This document shows, one piece after another, positions 17,088-24,229 of a DNA stretch of 25,987 nt. Source of the DNA: Gammaproteobacteria bacterium UBA2810. GTDB lineage: Bacteria > Pseudomonadota > Gammaproteobacteria > Enterobacterales > Succinivibrionaceae. Under the pieces are notes generated by a model, which made no database searches, had not been told where the DNA came from, and was given only the letters and a program-made list of their open reading frames with translations. The position numbers were made by a program, and so were the translations under genes. Location of the stretch: contig DEHC01000081.1 of NCBI GenBank assembly GCA_002351705.1, positions 1-25,987 on the forward strand, written 5' to 3'. Numbering within the stretch: position 1 is the stretch's first letter; every line of letters starts with the position of its first letter.

Positions 17088-17224
17088 CTTAAGCCTCGTA
17101 TAAATGACACTTTCCTGTTCATTATTGCAGTTATGCCTGTATTCTCTGAGTTTTTCAAAGCTATTTACTAAAAAATGCTGCAATTTTTATAAAACATTGT
17201 TAATTCAATAAGTTATATAAATTT

Positions 17225-18415
17225 CTATATGTTTGGAACCGCGCCAAACGCCCCGTTGCGATATGATTTCTGAAAAGATTTGATTTTTCTGAGTCCTTTG
17301 AATTCCACAAGTGAATAGAGGTCAGAGCATCCGTCTTCCCCTTTTTCCGTGAACCAGACTGAATCTTTCCGAATCAGATCATCCACACTGCCCAGAAGCG
17401 GATCGTAATGAGTAGTGACCAAAAGCTGGCTCCTGCTCTCGGATTTAAAGAATTGCTCCAGAATAAACTCAGTCAGATCAGGATGAAGTGATGACTCAAT
17501 CTCATCGATGGGCAAAAATTCATTATTAAGAATAGCGCTGTAAATAGCTGTTTCAATACCGAATGTACGCTGTGTTCCAAGGCTCTGAAGCTCGTTGGAA
17601 AGAATATATTTCTCCGTACCTCTGCTGTTTTTGACTGTGTGCTCGAAGTAAGTGCGGACATCACAGGCATATTTCTCAGCGCTGATATCGGTAATGTTGA
17701 AGTCTGCGCGGTGCATAAAATCAACCAGGTATTTTTTTAAAGCATCATTGTTAAGAGCCATTTTCCCGGCAGAATCAAACATGGTGTTACCAGGATCAAT
17801 AATCTGGTGTGTCCTTTTGCGCATCCAGTCACTTGCGTCATTAATATGCGGCAATGAATAATTGATCATTTTCTTTGCAGCGAAGAATGACATGTTGGGC
17901 AGACATCTCAGTGCTATTTCCCTGGACACTGTTGCGTCAATCTTGATAACGGAAGGGTTAAACCGGATAACCGACTGACCATTTTCAAATGATCGGGAAA
18001 AAAGCAGCGTAGGCTGGGCACTTTTGTAAAAATACAGCTTCTCTGAAATTACACGGTGCGTATCCAAAACCAGCACATACCAGTATTTCTTGCCGGCAGT
18101 ATAAAATTTCAGCCCGAATTCTGTAGGTTCCTGCGGAGTAACTTTGTCAAGCAAAAAAGGAATGCTCTCTGTAGGAGCATATAGATCGGCAGGCTGATGA
18201 AACCAGAAATTACGCAGATAATCAAAAGCAGCCAGAAGGTTCGATTTGCCGCTCGCGTTCGCACCAAAGACAAGCGCCAGACGAAGCAGACGCACACCGG
18301 GAGCAACCTCAACCACATGAGAACTCTCAAAAGTCGTATCCTTGGTGGCTTCGAAGCTCAATGTTACCTTGTCCTTGAAAGAACGGAAATTTTTGACTGT
18401 AAATTCCTGTATCAT
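17225..18415 (-). CDS. COG1106-like AAA/ABC-type ATPase
   Basis: This 396-aa protein starts MIQEFTVKNFRSFKDKVTLSF, typical of SMC/RecF-like ATPases. Walker A is GANASGKS (residues 51-58), a signature-like segment is LSNELQSLGTQRTFG, Walker B is FLPIDEIESSLHP (Asp304, Glu305), and an H-loop is TTHYD. This resembles COG1106 ATPases, which are often found with RloB or other effectors in anti-phage modules. No RloB partner is adjacent; the next gene downstream is the DUF1703-type ATPase, separated by about 140 nt from its chosen start. The gene is AT-rich with a long AT-rich leader carrying repeats. A defence role is inference only. Confidence 0.85.
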   Translation of the reverse strand: MIQEFTVKNFRSFKDKVTLSFEATKDTTFESSHVVEVAPGVRLLRLALVFGANASGKSNLLAAFDYLRNFWFHQPADLYAPTESIPFLLDKVTPQEPTEFGLKFYTAGKKYWYVLVLDTHRVISEKLYFYKSAQPTLLFSRSFENGQSVIRFNPSVIKIDATVSREIALRCLPNMSFFAAKKMINYSLPHINDASDWMRKRTHQIIDPGNTMFDSAGKMALNNDALKKYLVDFMHRADFNITDISAEKYACDVRTYFEHTVKNSRGTEKYILSNELQSLGTQRTFGIETAIYSAILNNEFLPIDEIESSLHPDLTEFILEQFFKSESRSQLLVTTHYDPLLGSVDDLIRKDSVWFTEKGEDGCSDLYSLVEFKGLRKIKSFQKSYRNGAFGAVPNI

Positions 18416-18489
18416 GGGTTATCACTAATTTTTAGTTAGGCAAAGTGACCAAATTCTCTATAATAAACTATATCAAATACCATAATAAT

Positions 18490-18567
18490 CCTATTTTATT
18501 TTCGATTTTTACCAGTTTTAGCACACTTTACGAAATAAAATGGTCAAAACACCCTATTTTATTTTCG
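18490..18567. repeat. Repeated CCTATTTTATTTTCG elements upstream of the COG1106-like ATPase
   Basis: CCTATTTTATTTTCG occurs identically at 18490-18504 and 18553-18567. A related inverted copy, CGAAATAAAATGG, lies between them at 18531-18543. They sit 75-150 bp upstream of the ATG at 18415 and could be regulator-binding sites. Confidence 0.6.
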
Positions 18568-18594
18568 TCAGTTATCCTCCCCTTCCCAGGTGAG

Positions 18595-18812
18595 TTAGCC
18601 GAGCTCAAAATCATGGTTTGAGCAGTAATCATCAACTGCTGCCATCATTCAGGCTCCCCGCGGAACATCCAGCTCTGGTCCATGTTATAGAAAAAGCTGG
18701 TCATGCCGGGAGCGTTGCTTTCTGGATCAGGCACAAAGGAATGAGCCCAGGGAGGAGCAGCCTCTTCAGTTCATCCCTGGAGCGTGCGATAAGGGCATCC
18801 AGACGAACTCGC
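18595..18812 (-). pseudogene. Decayed third copy of the 18967/19623 paralogue family
   Basis: Read on the - strand in changing frames, this region matches the C-terminal half of the two intact paralogues downstream in coordinate. SRDELK (18781-18764) matches their NRAELK/SREELK. WAHSFVPDPESNAPGMTSFF continues to FRGEPE (18749-18648) and matches AARSFLPDPELRSPAMDDFF. DDYCSNHDFELG (18633-18598) matches the Cys-x-Asn-x-x-Tyr-Asp-Gly tail. A TGA replaces a Cys codon (18647-18645), and 1-nt shifts occur on both sides of the middle segment. I see no N-terminal half. It is a broken remnant of the same family. Confidence 0.75.
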
Positions 18813-18827
18813 CTGTGACGCTGTCAT

Positions 18828-18860
18828 GTTTCAATCCACGTGCCCCTCGCTGAGCACGAC
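18828..18860. repeat. Single sequence resembling a type I-C CRISPR repeat
   Basis: It starts GTTTCAATCCACG and ends GCACGAC, 33 bp in all, with a CGTGC/GCACG inverted repeat inside. This matches the layout of reverse-complemented type I-C repeats (GTTTCAATCCACG...GAC). The inner stem is degenerate. No second copy is found at spacer distance on either side and no cas genes are in the window, so this is at most an orphan relic. Confidence 0.35.
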
Positions 18861-18869
18861 CTTGCAGCC

Positions 18870-18897
18870 AAGGCCGCCCAGGCGGCAGGCCGTTTTT
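18870..18897 (+). terminator. Possible hairpin and T-tract
   Basis: GCCGC and GCGGC flank CCAG, followed a few bases later by TTTTTT. No + strand gene is recognised upstream, so a role as terminator is doubtful. Confidence 0.25.
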
Positions 18898-18966
18898 TCC
18901 TCAGGACTCATTCTTCTCGGTTCATGTCTTCAGAAAAGCTTCTGGCCAGACTGCCTGCTCCCGTAC

Positions 18967-19500
18967 TTACAGCCAGTCTTCATTGGCCGCGCTGACGCCC
19001 GATCCTGATCTGTTTCCGTCAATCCCCAGCTCAGCGCCAAGCGAGCCGTCATAGTCGGAATTCACGCAGAAATCGCTGAATTCCTGCCAGCAGCGCGGAA
19101 GGCCACTGGGTCTGAACTTCCAGACTTTTCCCATCTCATGGAAAAAATTGTCCATGGCGGGGACATCCCTGGCATCAGGATCAGGCTGAAAGCCGCGGAT
19201 GGCATCAAGAAGCTCTTTCTTGAGCTCTTCCCTGCTGTTCACAAAAAGCTTTTTGGATTCATTTCTCGTTCCGTTGAAGACAAAGATGCTCTTCTTTCCT
19301 GTACGGTAAGCTTCCCTGACGGCCTCGTCCCTGTCGTACTCCTCAAGCATCCATGCAGCATAAGCGAGCCGGTCGGTATTGAAATACTCTGCAAGCTGAG
19401 GATTTCTCCTCCACGCCTCGCGGGCCCAGGAGGCAAGCCCCTCCATGAATCCGAGGAAAGAAATCTTCCCCTTCAGCTCATCACTCATATCCAATGTCAT
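18967..19500 (-). CDS. Hypothetical protein, tandem paralogue family (177 aa)
   Basis: This cytoplasmic protein starts MTLDMSDELKGKISFLGFMEG. Shared features with the neighbouring 19623 gene include WARxxWRxNPxL, EYDRDxAxR, RxELKKxLxDAxRxFxPDP, PAMDxFF, and a C-terminal CWQxFxDxC-x-N-x-x-YDGSL. These conserved points define a family I do not recognise. There is no signal peptide or membrane segment, and conserved Trp and Cys residues suggest a compact fold. The leader contains AGACAGAG before the ATG, as in the paralogue. Tandem duplication with one decayed copy suggests a fast-evolving accessory family, for example immunity-type proteins, but no partner toxin is visible. Confidence 0.7.
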   Translation of the reverse strand: MTLDMSDELKGKISFLGFMEGLASWAREAWRRNPQLAEYFNTDRLAYAAWMLEEYDRDEAVREAYRTGKKSIFVFNGTRNESKKLFVNSREELKKELLDAIRGFQPDPDARDVPAMDNFFHEMGKVWKFRPSGLPRCWQEFSDFCVNSDYDGSLGAELGIDGNRSGSGVSAANEDWL

Positions 19501-19622
19501 TATCTCTGTCTACTTTATGTTTCCGATTCCGTGCTTTCTGCATCTCTGCTGCTTCCTGCACTCCGGAACGCGCCCGGAAATTCAGATTGCCATCCTGCGT
19601 CAGGCAGCGCCTGAATGCAGGT

Positions 19623-20114
19623 TTACTCGTCATCATCCCAGGAAAGCGAGCCGTCATAGCAGGGATTGAGGCAGCAGTCATAAAAATCCTGCCAGCACTC
19701 AGGCAGATGTCCGGCGCTGAGTCCAAGCATCCATCTTTTTCCGCACTCGCAGAAAAAATCATCCATCGCCGGCGAGCGGAGCTCCGGATCAGGAAGAAAC
19801 GAGCGGGCAGCATCCATCAGTTTTTTCTTCAGCTCAGCCCTGTTCCTTGCAGCAACTGTAATGAATCCGAAGTCCTTTCCGTCAAAGGACGGCACCGGCC
19901 TTCCTTTTCTCCAGGAATCCCTCGCGGCGTCATCCCTGTCATAATCCTCAAGATCCGATGCCACCTGGGAGAGCCTGCTCATCTTGTAAAACTCAATGAG
20001 CCGCGGGTTCTTCCTCCATGAGTCCCTTGCCCATGACTCAAGGCCCTCAAGGAAAACGAGCAGCCTTATCTTTCCGAGAAGTTCCTGCGGAATCCCACTT
20101 TCTTTATTTTCCAT
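19623..20114 (-). CDS. Hypothetical protein, tandem paralogue family (163 aa)
   Basis: This is the second intact member of the family at 18967-19500, sharing GLxSWAR, NPRLIEF, DLEDYDRDDAARDSWRKG, SFLPDPELRSPAMDDFFCE, and ECWQDFYDCCLNPCYDGSL. I place the start at 20114 (MENKESGIPQELLGK) because this aligns with the paralogue's N-terminus, and a conserved GACAGAG leader lies just upstream of both. An ATG at 20144 with AGGA 8 nt upstream would add 10 residues and cannot be excluded. The gap to the 18967 gene is about 120 bp, on the same strand, so one transcript is possible. Function unknown. Confidence 0.7.
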   Translation of the reverse strand: MENKESGIPQELLGKIRLLVFLEGLESWARDSWRKNPRLIEFYKMSRLSQVASDLEDYDRDDAARDSWRKGRPVPSFDGKDFGFITVAARNRAELKKKLMDAARSFLPDPELRSPAMDDFFCECGKRWMLGLSAGHLPECWQDFYDCCLNPCYDGSLSWDDDE

Positions 20115-20669
20115 TCCTACACTCTGTCTTTTCTTACAAAACATTTCTTTTTTCCTGCTCCGGCGCGCCTCCCGTAACCATGGAAGGCACTGCCAGAAGG
20201 CTGCGGCCCTGAGGCCGCGGCATTTCCGCCCGGGCGAGGGAGAGCCGGAGGCTGCCGGTGGGGGCCGGAGCTCATCCGTCCCTCCCTCATGCCTTTAATG
20301 TTATCTGCCGCCGGAGCCCCGATCAAACTTTAGTTGTCTTTGAAATGTCATAAGGAGCCGTCTGAGATGATTTTTCCTGATTTCTCCTTCCTCCTCCGCT
20401 TTCACACTCATCTGACGGATTTTTCACTGGCTTTTCACCAAAGCCGTGTACCATGAACGGCTGTCCCGGAGCGCATTCGCGGAGAGGCATATGGCGGGCA
20501 TGGCATTCCGGCTCCCGATTGACAGCACAGGCTCAGGCAAAACCTGGTCCTGGTTGATCTTTCAGCATAAAGCAGTAGAATCTGCCCCGCTCACGGGCAT
20601 TGGCGGAAAGAGAAGGATCCGGAGGGGCCTCACCGCCGCATGCAGCACCCGTGTGATGAGGGAAACACC
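20115..20669. other. Intergenic region between the paralogue family and the second MATE gene
   Basis: I see no convincing coding frame; frames here are short and cross-matching. It contains a perfect GCGGCC-CTGA-GGCCGC hairpin (20203-20218) without a T-tract, and a MATE promoter near its right end. The sequence turns AT-richer around 20330-20440. Confidence 0.4.
20554..20581 (+). promoter_or_regulatory. Promoter candidate for the second MATE gene
   Basis: TTGATC (20554-20559) and TAGAAT (20576-20581) are spaced by 16 bp, about 90 bp before the chosen start codon. Confidence 0.45.
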
Positions 20670-22049
20670 ATGCAGCAGAAAAATCTGGAAAGAGACGCGA
20701 TAGACTTCGGACGGCTCAACATACCGTCACTCTTTATCAGGCTTTTTGTCCCGACACTCCTGGGGCTCCTGTTCTCGGCTGTCCTTAACCTTGCGGACGG
20801 CATCTTCGTCGGCCGCGGCGTGGGAAGCGACGCGCTTGCCGCCATCAACGTGGCAGCCCCGATCTTCATGGTCTGCACCGGGCTCGCGATGATGTTCGGA
20901 AGCGGTGTCTCGGTCGTGGCGGCGCTCCACCTCTCGCACGGCAACATCAAGGCCGCCAACATCAACATGACCCAGGCGGTGACCGTCGGAGTATTCGTGA
21001 TGACCGTCATCGCGGCCGTAGTGTTCGTCTTCCCGGAGCACTTCGGCACGCTCTTCGGCGGAAGCCCGGAGCTGAAGCCCTATGTAGTGGGCTATCTCCG
21101 CTACATAACCCCGGGGCTCCCATTCATCATCGTGCTTGTTGAGGGCATGTTCATCCTCCGACTCGACGGGGCGCCCAACATCGCCATGGGAGTCAATATC
21201 GCGGCATCAATCCTCAACATCTTCCTCGACTGGCTCTTCGTCTTCCCCTTCGGCTGGGGCATCGAGGGGGCGGCCTTCGCGACGACGCTCTCACAGGCGA
21301 TCGGCGCGCTCCTCATCCTGTACTACCTCTTCTTCCGCACGAGGACGCTGCACTTCTACAGGCCGAAGTTCTCGAGGACCGCTATAAGGCTCACCGTCCG
21401 CAACGTGGGCTACATGTCAAAGCTCGGCGCCTCGACGCTCCTCGGCGAGCTCGCGCTCTCCTTCACCATGGTGGTCGGCAACTACGCCTTCATCGGGAGG
21501 CTCCATGAGGACGGCGTGGCCGCCTTCAGCGTCACCTGCTACCTCTGCCCGCTCATCTTCATGTTCGGGAACTCCATCGCGCAGGCGGCGCTTCCCATAA
21601 TGACCTTCAACTACGGCGCGCATAACACCGGAAGAGTCAGGCAGACCGTCCGCCTGGCGCTCCTTTTAGGCGCTGTCTCAGGCATCCTGATGACCCTCTG
21701 CGGAGTGTTCTTCAGCCCTGAGATCGTGAGCCTCTTCCTCGAGGACGGACTCAGTTCAGCCCGCCTCGCGGTTGACGGCTACCCCGTATACGCGAGCTGC
21801 ATTATGTTCTTCACGCTCAACATCGTGGCGATAGGCCTCTACCAGAGCGTTGAGAAGCCGCGCGCCGCCTCGGTGTTCATGCTCCTCCGCGGCTTCATCT
21901 TCCTCTTCATCGCATTCATGGCGATGCCCCGCCTTATGGGCGACACCGGGCTCTGGCTCGCGATACCGGTGACCGAGGCCGCGACCTTCCTCGTCATCGT
22001 CTGCCATGCGGTGCTGACGCTGGGGAAAAAGGACAAGTCCGCAGCCTGA
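20670..22049 (+). CDS. MATE-family efflux transporter, MepA-like
   Basis: This 459-aa inner-membrane protein has about 12 hydrophobic segments. The first (LFVPTLLGLLFSAVLNLADG) is followed by IFVGRGVGSDALAAINVAAP, the hallmark of the MepA/DinF-type MATE branch. NYAFIGRLHEDGVAAFSV and FNYGAHNTGRVRQ mark the second half. It would export drugs or metabolites in exchange for Na+ or H+. The start at 20670 has GAGGG 8 nt upstream; an ATG at 20640 in the same frame lacks one. It is not closely related to the NorM-like pump at 9164, so this is not a recent duplication. It converges on the Ada-Tag gene with 19 bp between stops. Confidence 0.9.
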   Translation: MQQKNLERDAIDFGRLNIPSLFIRLFVPTLLGLLFSAVLNLADGIFVGRGVGSDALAAINVAAPIFMVCTGLAMMFGSGVSVVAALHLSHGNIKAANINMTQAVTVGVFVMTVIAAVVFVFPEHFGTLFGGSPELKPYVVGYLRYITPGLPFIIVLVEGMFILRLDGAPNIAMGVNIAASILNIFLDWLFVFPFGWGIEGAAFATTLSQAIGALLILYYLFFRTRTLHFYRPKFSRTAIRLTVRNVGYMSKLGASTLLGELALSFTMVVGNYAFIGRLHEDGVAAFSVTCYLCPLIFMFGNSIAQAALPIMTFNYGAHNTGRVRQTVRLALLLGAVSGILMTLCGVFFSPEIVSLFLEDGLSSARLAVDGYPVYASCIMFFTLNIVAIGLYQSVEKPRAASVFMLLRGFIFLFIAFMAMPRLMGDTGLWLAIPVTEAATFLVIVCHAVLTLGKKDKSAA

Positions 22050-22068
22050 GAGAACGCGGAGCCCGGGC

Positions 22069-22905
22069 TCAGTAAGGCCCGGTCCCGCGGACGAAGGCCA
22101 CGTTCTCCGGGAGCGCGGCCATGAACTCCTGGAATTTCCGGCAGCCGGGCTCATGCGCCATGACGATCCCGAAGGACTCCAGATGGGAGTGGAGCACCAC
22201 GGGCCCCAGGAACTTCGCGCCGCGCCTTTTGAGATCAGCGCTGAGGCGGCGTGACGCCTCTGACTCCGCTGGCTGCTTTCCGTAAAATACCAGGACTTTA
22301 TTGTCCACGAAGCTCCTGATGTAGCTGTCGAACAATCCGAACTCAGCCACAATAGCGAGGAACACCTTCGAGTTCCCGATCACGGCTCGGACCTTGCGCT
22401 CCGAGCGGATCATGCCGTCCTCTGCGAGTATTCGCTCCACATCTGAGTCATCAAACTCCGCCACCTTCCGGCAGTCAAAGCCAGCGAAGCATCTGCGGAA
22501 GATCTCCCGCTTCCCGAGCATCAGCTCCCAGCTGAGCCCGCACTGCATCACCTCAAGCACGAGGTGCTCGTAGTGAGACTCGTCATCGTGCCGCTCCGTG
22601 CACCACCCCTCATCGTGATAGCGGCGGAGGAGCTCATTCTCCTCGCACCAGGCGCAGCGCCCGGTGCTGACGAAGCCGCGGCGCCTCGGCGGATACAGTT
22701 CCCTGAGGCACACTTTGCACGGCCTGAAGCCTCCCCGGATCGCGTCCTCCAGGGTATCGAAGAGGACAATGTTCTTCCGCGCGGGGACTCTTGCGCTGCA
22801 CGACGGGCGGCACACAATCCCGGTGGACTTCACCCCGTACCAGAAGCGCCAGTCATAGCTTCCATCCCGGCTCTCTATCGCCCGGAGCTTCTCCTCATCG
22901 TCCAT
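22069..22905 (-). CDS. Ada zinc-binding domain fused to 3-methyladenine DNA glycosylase I (Tag)
   Basis: Residues ~1-72 are an Ada N-terminal methylphosphotriester domain: YDWRFWYGVKSTGIVCRPSC, with Cys32, Cys36, Cys63 and Cys66 in the usual C-x3-C...C-x2-C zinc arrangement. Residues ~82-278 are a Tag-type glycosylase: RCAWCEENELLRRYHDEGWC, LEVMQCGLSWELMLGKRE, GMIRSERKVRAVIGN, and the zinc-binding AHEPGC near the end. Tag excises 3-methyladenine from DNA; Ada-N accepts methyl groups from the backbone onto its first Cys. No AraC HTH or Ogt domain is present, so this is not a normal Ada. GAGGGATG precedes the ATG at 22905. It is divergent from ogt-alkA across 91 bp. Confidence 0.88.
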   Translation of the reverse strand: MDDEEKLRAIESRDGSYDWRFWYGVKSTGIVCRPSCSARVPARKNIVLFDTLEDAIRGGFRPCKVCLRELYPPRRRGFVSTGRCAWCEENELLRRYHDEGWCTERHDDESHYEHLVLEVMQCGLSWELMLGKREIFRRCFAGFDCRKVAEFDDSDVERILAEDGMIRSERKVRAVIGNSKVFLAIVAEFGLFDSYIRSFVDNKVLVFYGKQPAESEASRRLSADLKRRGAKFLGPVVLHSHLESFGIVMAHEPGCRKFQEFMAALPENVAFVRGTGPY

Positions 22906-22931
22906 CGCATCCCTCAGAAAACGTAGCCTTA

Positions 22932-22960
22932 TTGCCCTCTCCCATATTACAGCCTAAAAT
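22932..22960 (+). promoter_or_regulatory. Promoter candidate for ogt-alkA
   Basis: TTGCCC (22932-22937) and TAAAAT (22955-22960) have 17-bp spacing. Just downstream, GCAGCGCA (22962-22969) resembles the AAAGCGCA Ada box of E. coli; that any Ada-like factor binds it is speculative. The 91-bp gap also serves the divergent Ada-Tag gene. Confidence 0.4.
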
Positions 22961-22996
22961 TGCAGCGCACAGGATTAACCATCAGAGGAGAAAGAC

Positions 22997-23530
22997 ATGG
23001 CTGCTGACAGCGGAAACCCAATCTGCACCTTTTTCTACGACACGCCCTGCGGCCGCATGCAGCTTGTGTCCGCGGGTGACAGGCTCTGCCTCTGCGACTG
23101 GCTCTCCGAGGAGCACCACGGCCGGGTTCTCAGGAGGCTCGGGAAGGAGCTCGGCGGTGATCCGCGCGAGGAGAAGTCTGAGGTCATCAGCGAGGCCATG
23201 CGGCAGCTTGACGAGTACTTCGCAAAGGAGAGAAAGGAGTTCGACCTCCCGCTGATGTTCGTCGGCACCGGGTTCCAGAAGTCGGTCTGGAATGCCCTGC
23301 TCTCCATACCCTACGGGAAGACCGAGTCCTACGGCGCGCTCGCCGCGAGGCTCGGAAGGCCCACGGCCGTCCGCGCTGTCGCCGGGGCAAACGGCGCCAA
23401 CGCCATCTCCATCATCGTGCCCTGCCACCGGGTAATCGGATCTGACCATTCACTTACCGGCTACGGCGGAGGCATAGAGGCAAAGAAGTACCTGCTTGAG
23501 CTCGAGCAGGGCAGCGGCACGCTCTTCTGA
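22997..23530 (+). CDS. ogt: Methylated-DNA-protein-cysteine methyltransferase
   Basis: This 177-aa protein has the N-terminal ribonuclease-like segment (ICTFFYDTPCGRMQLVSAG) and the C-terminal methyltransferase domain with FQKSVWNALLSIPYGKTESY, the DNA-binding helix PTAVRAVAGANGANAISI, and the active-site IVPCHRVIG (Cys143). It transfers alkyl groups from O6-alkylguanine to Cys143 in a suicide reaction. AGAGGAG lies just before the ATG. The gene is first in a pair with the AlkA-like glycosylase, whose GTG start is 17 nt after its stop. Confidence 0.93.
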   Translation: MAADSGNPICTFFYDTPCGRMQLVSAGDRLCLCDWLSEEHHGRVLRRLGKELGGDPREEKSEVISEAMRQLDEYFAKERKEFDLPLMFVGTGFQKSVWNALLSIPYGKTESYGALAARLGRPTAVRAVAGANGANAISIIVPCHRVIGSDHSLTGYGGGIEAKKYLLELEQGSGTLF

Positions 23531-23547
23531 GATACGGCGAGGCTCAG

Positions 23548-24204
23548 GTGACGGAAGAGTATTTCCGCTACGGCGAAAGGGAGATGGCCTATCTCAAATC
23601 TCGTGACAGGCGGCTCGGTGAGGTCATTGACCTCCTCGGGTTTGTGAAAAGACCTGTGATACCGGACCTCTTCAGCGCCCTCGTGAACTCCGTTGTCGGA
23701 CAGCAGATCTCGACCAAGGCCCATCAGACCATCTGGAAGCGGATGACTGACACGCTGGGCTCCATCACGCCTGAAAGCCTCCTCTCCCTCGATGAGGACG
23801 GGCTGCAGAAATTCGGGATTACGTTCAGAAAGGCCGGATACATCAGGAGCATTGCCGAGAAGGCAGCGTCAGGGGAGCTTGATATAGGCGCGCTCAGTGC
23901 CACGAGCGATGCTGAGGTCTGCCGGACACTCTCCTCCCTTGACGGCGTCGGAGTCTGGACCGCCGAGATGCTGATGCTCCACTCCATGCAGCGCCCTGAC
24001 GTGCTGAGCTTCGGCGATCTCGCCATCCTCCGCGGCATGCGCATGCTCTACCATCACCGGAAAATCACCGGGGAGCACTTTGAGAAGTACCGCCGGCGCT
24101 ACTCGCCCTGCGGAAGCGTGGCAAGCATCTACCTCTGGGCCATATCAGCAGGCAAGGTTGAGGGGATGAGGGACTACGCGCCGAAATCAAAGCCCAAGAA
24201 GTAA
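23548..24204 (+). CDS. DNA-3-methyladenine glycosylase II-like (AlkA-type HhH-GPD)
   Basis: This 218-aa protein has the HhH-GPD fold: FSALVNSVVGQQISTKAHQT, a hairpin region LSSLDGVGVWTAEMLML, and the catalytic Asp157 in SFGDLAILRGM. It lacks the N-terminal domain of E. coli AlkA, matching the shorter bacterial subfamily. It removes alkylated purines from DNA. The start is a GTG at 23548 with GAGG 5 nt upstream, 17 nt after the ogt stop, so it is very probably translated from the same transcript. Confidence 0.9.
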   Translation: MTEEYFRYGEREMAYLKSRDRRLGEVIDLLGFVKRPVIPDLFSALVNSVVGQQISTKAHQTIWKRMTDTLGSITPESLLSLDEDGLQKFGITFRKAGYIRSIAEKAASGELDIGALSATSDAEVCRTLSSLDGVGVWTAEMLMLHSMQRPDVLSFGDLAILRGMRMLYHHRKITGEHFEKYRRRYSPCGSVASIYLWAISAGKVEGMRDYAPKSKPKK

Positions 24205-24229
24205 CCGGCAGCAGACAGCCCAAGGCCCG

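Noticed and set aside
18618..18818. 66-codon + strand frame
   Set aside because: The opposite strand here encodes the decayed paralogue, whose matches are far stronger.
9164..22049. Recent duplication of MATE transporters
   Set aside because: The two proteins belong to different MATE branches (NorM-like and MepA-like), with different first-helix motifs.
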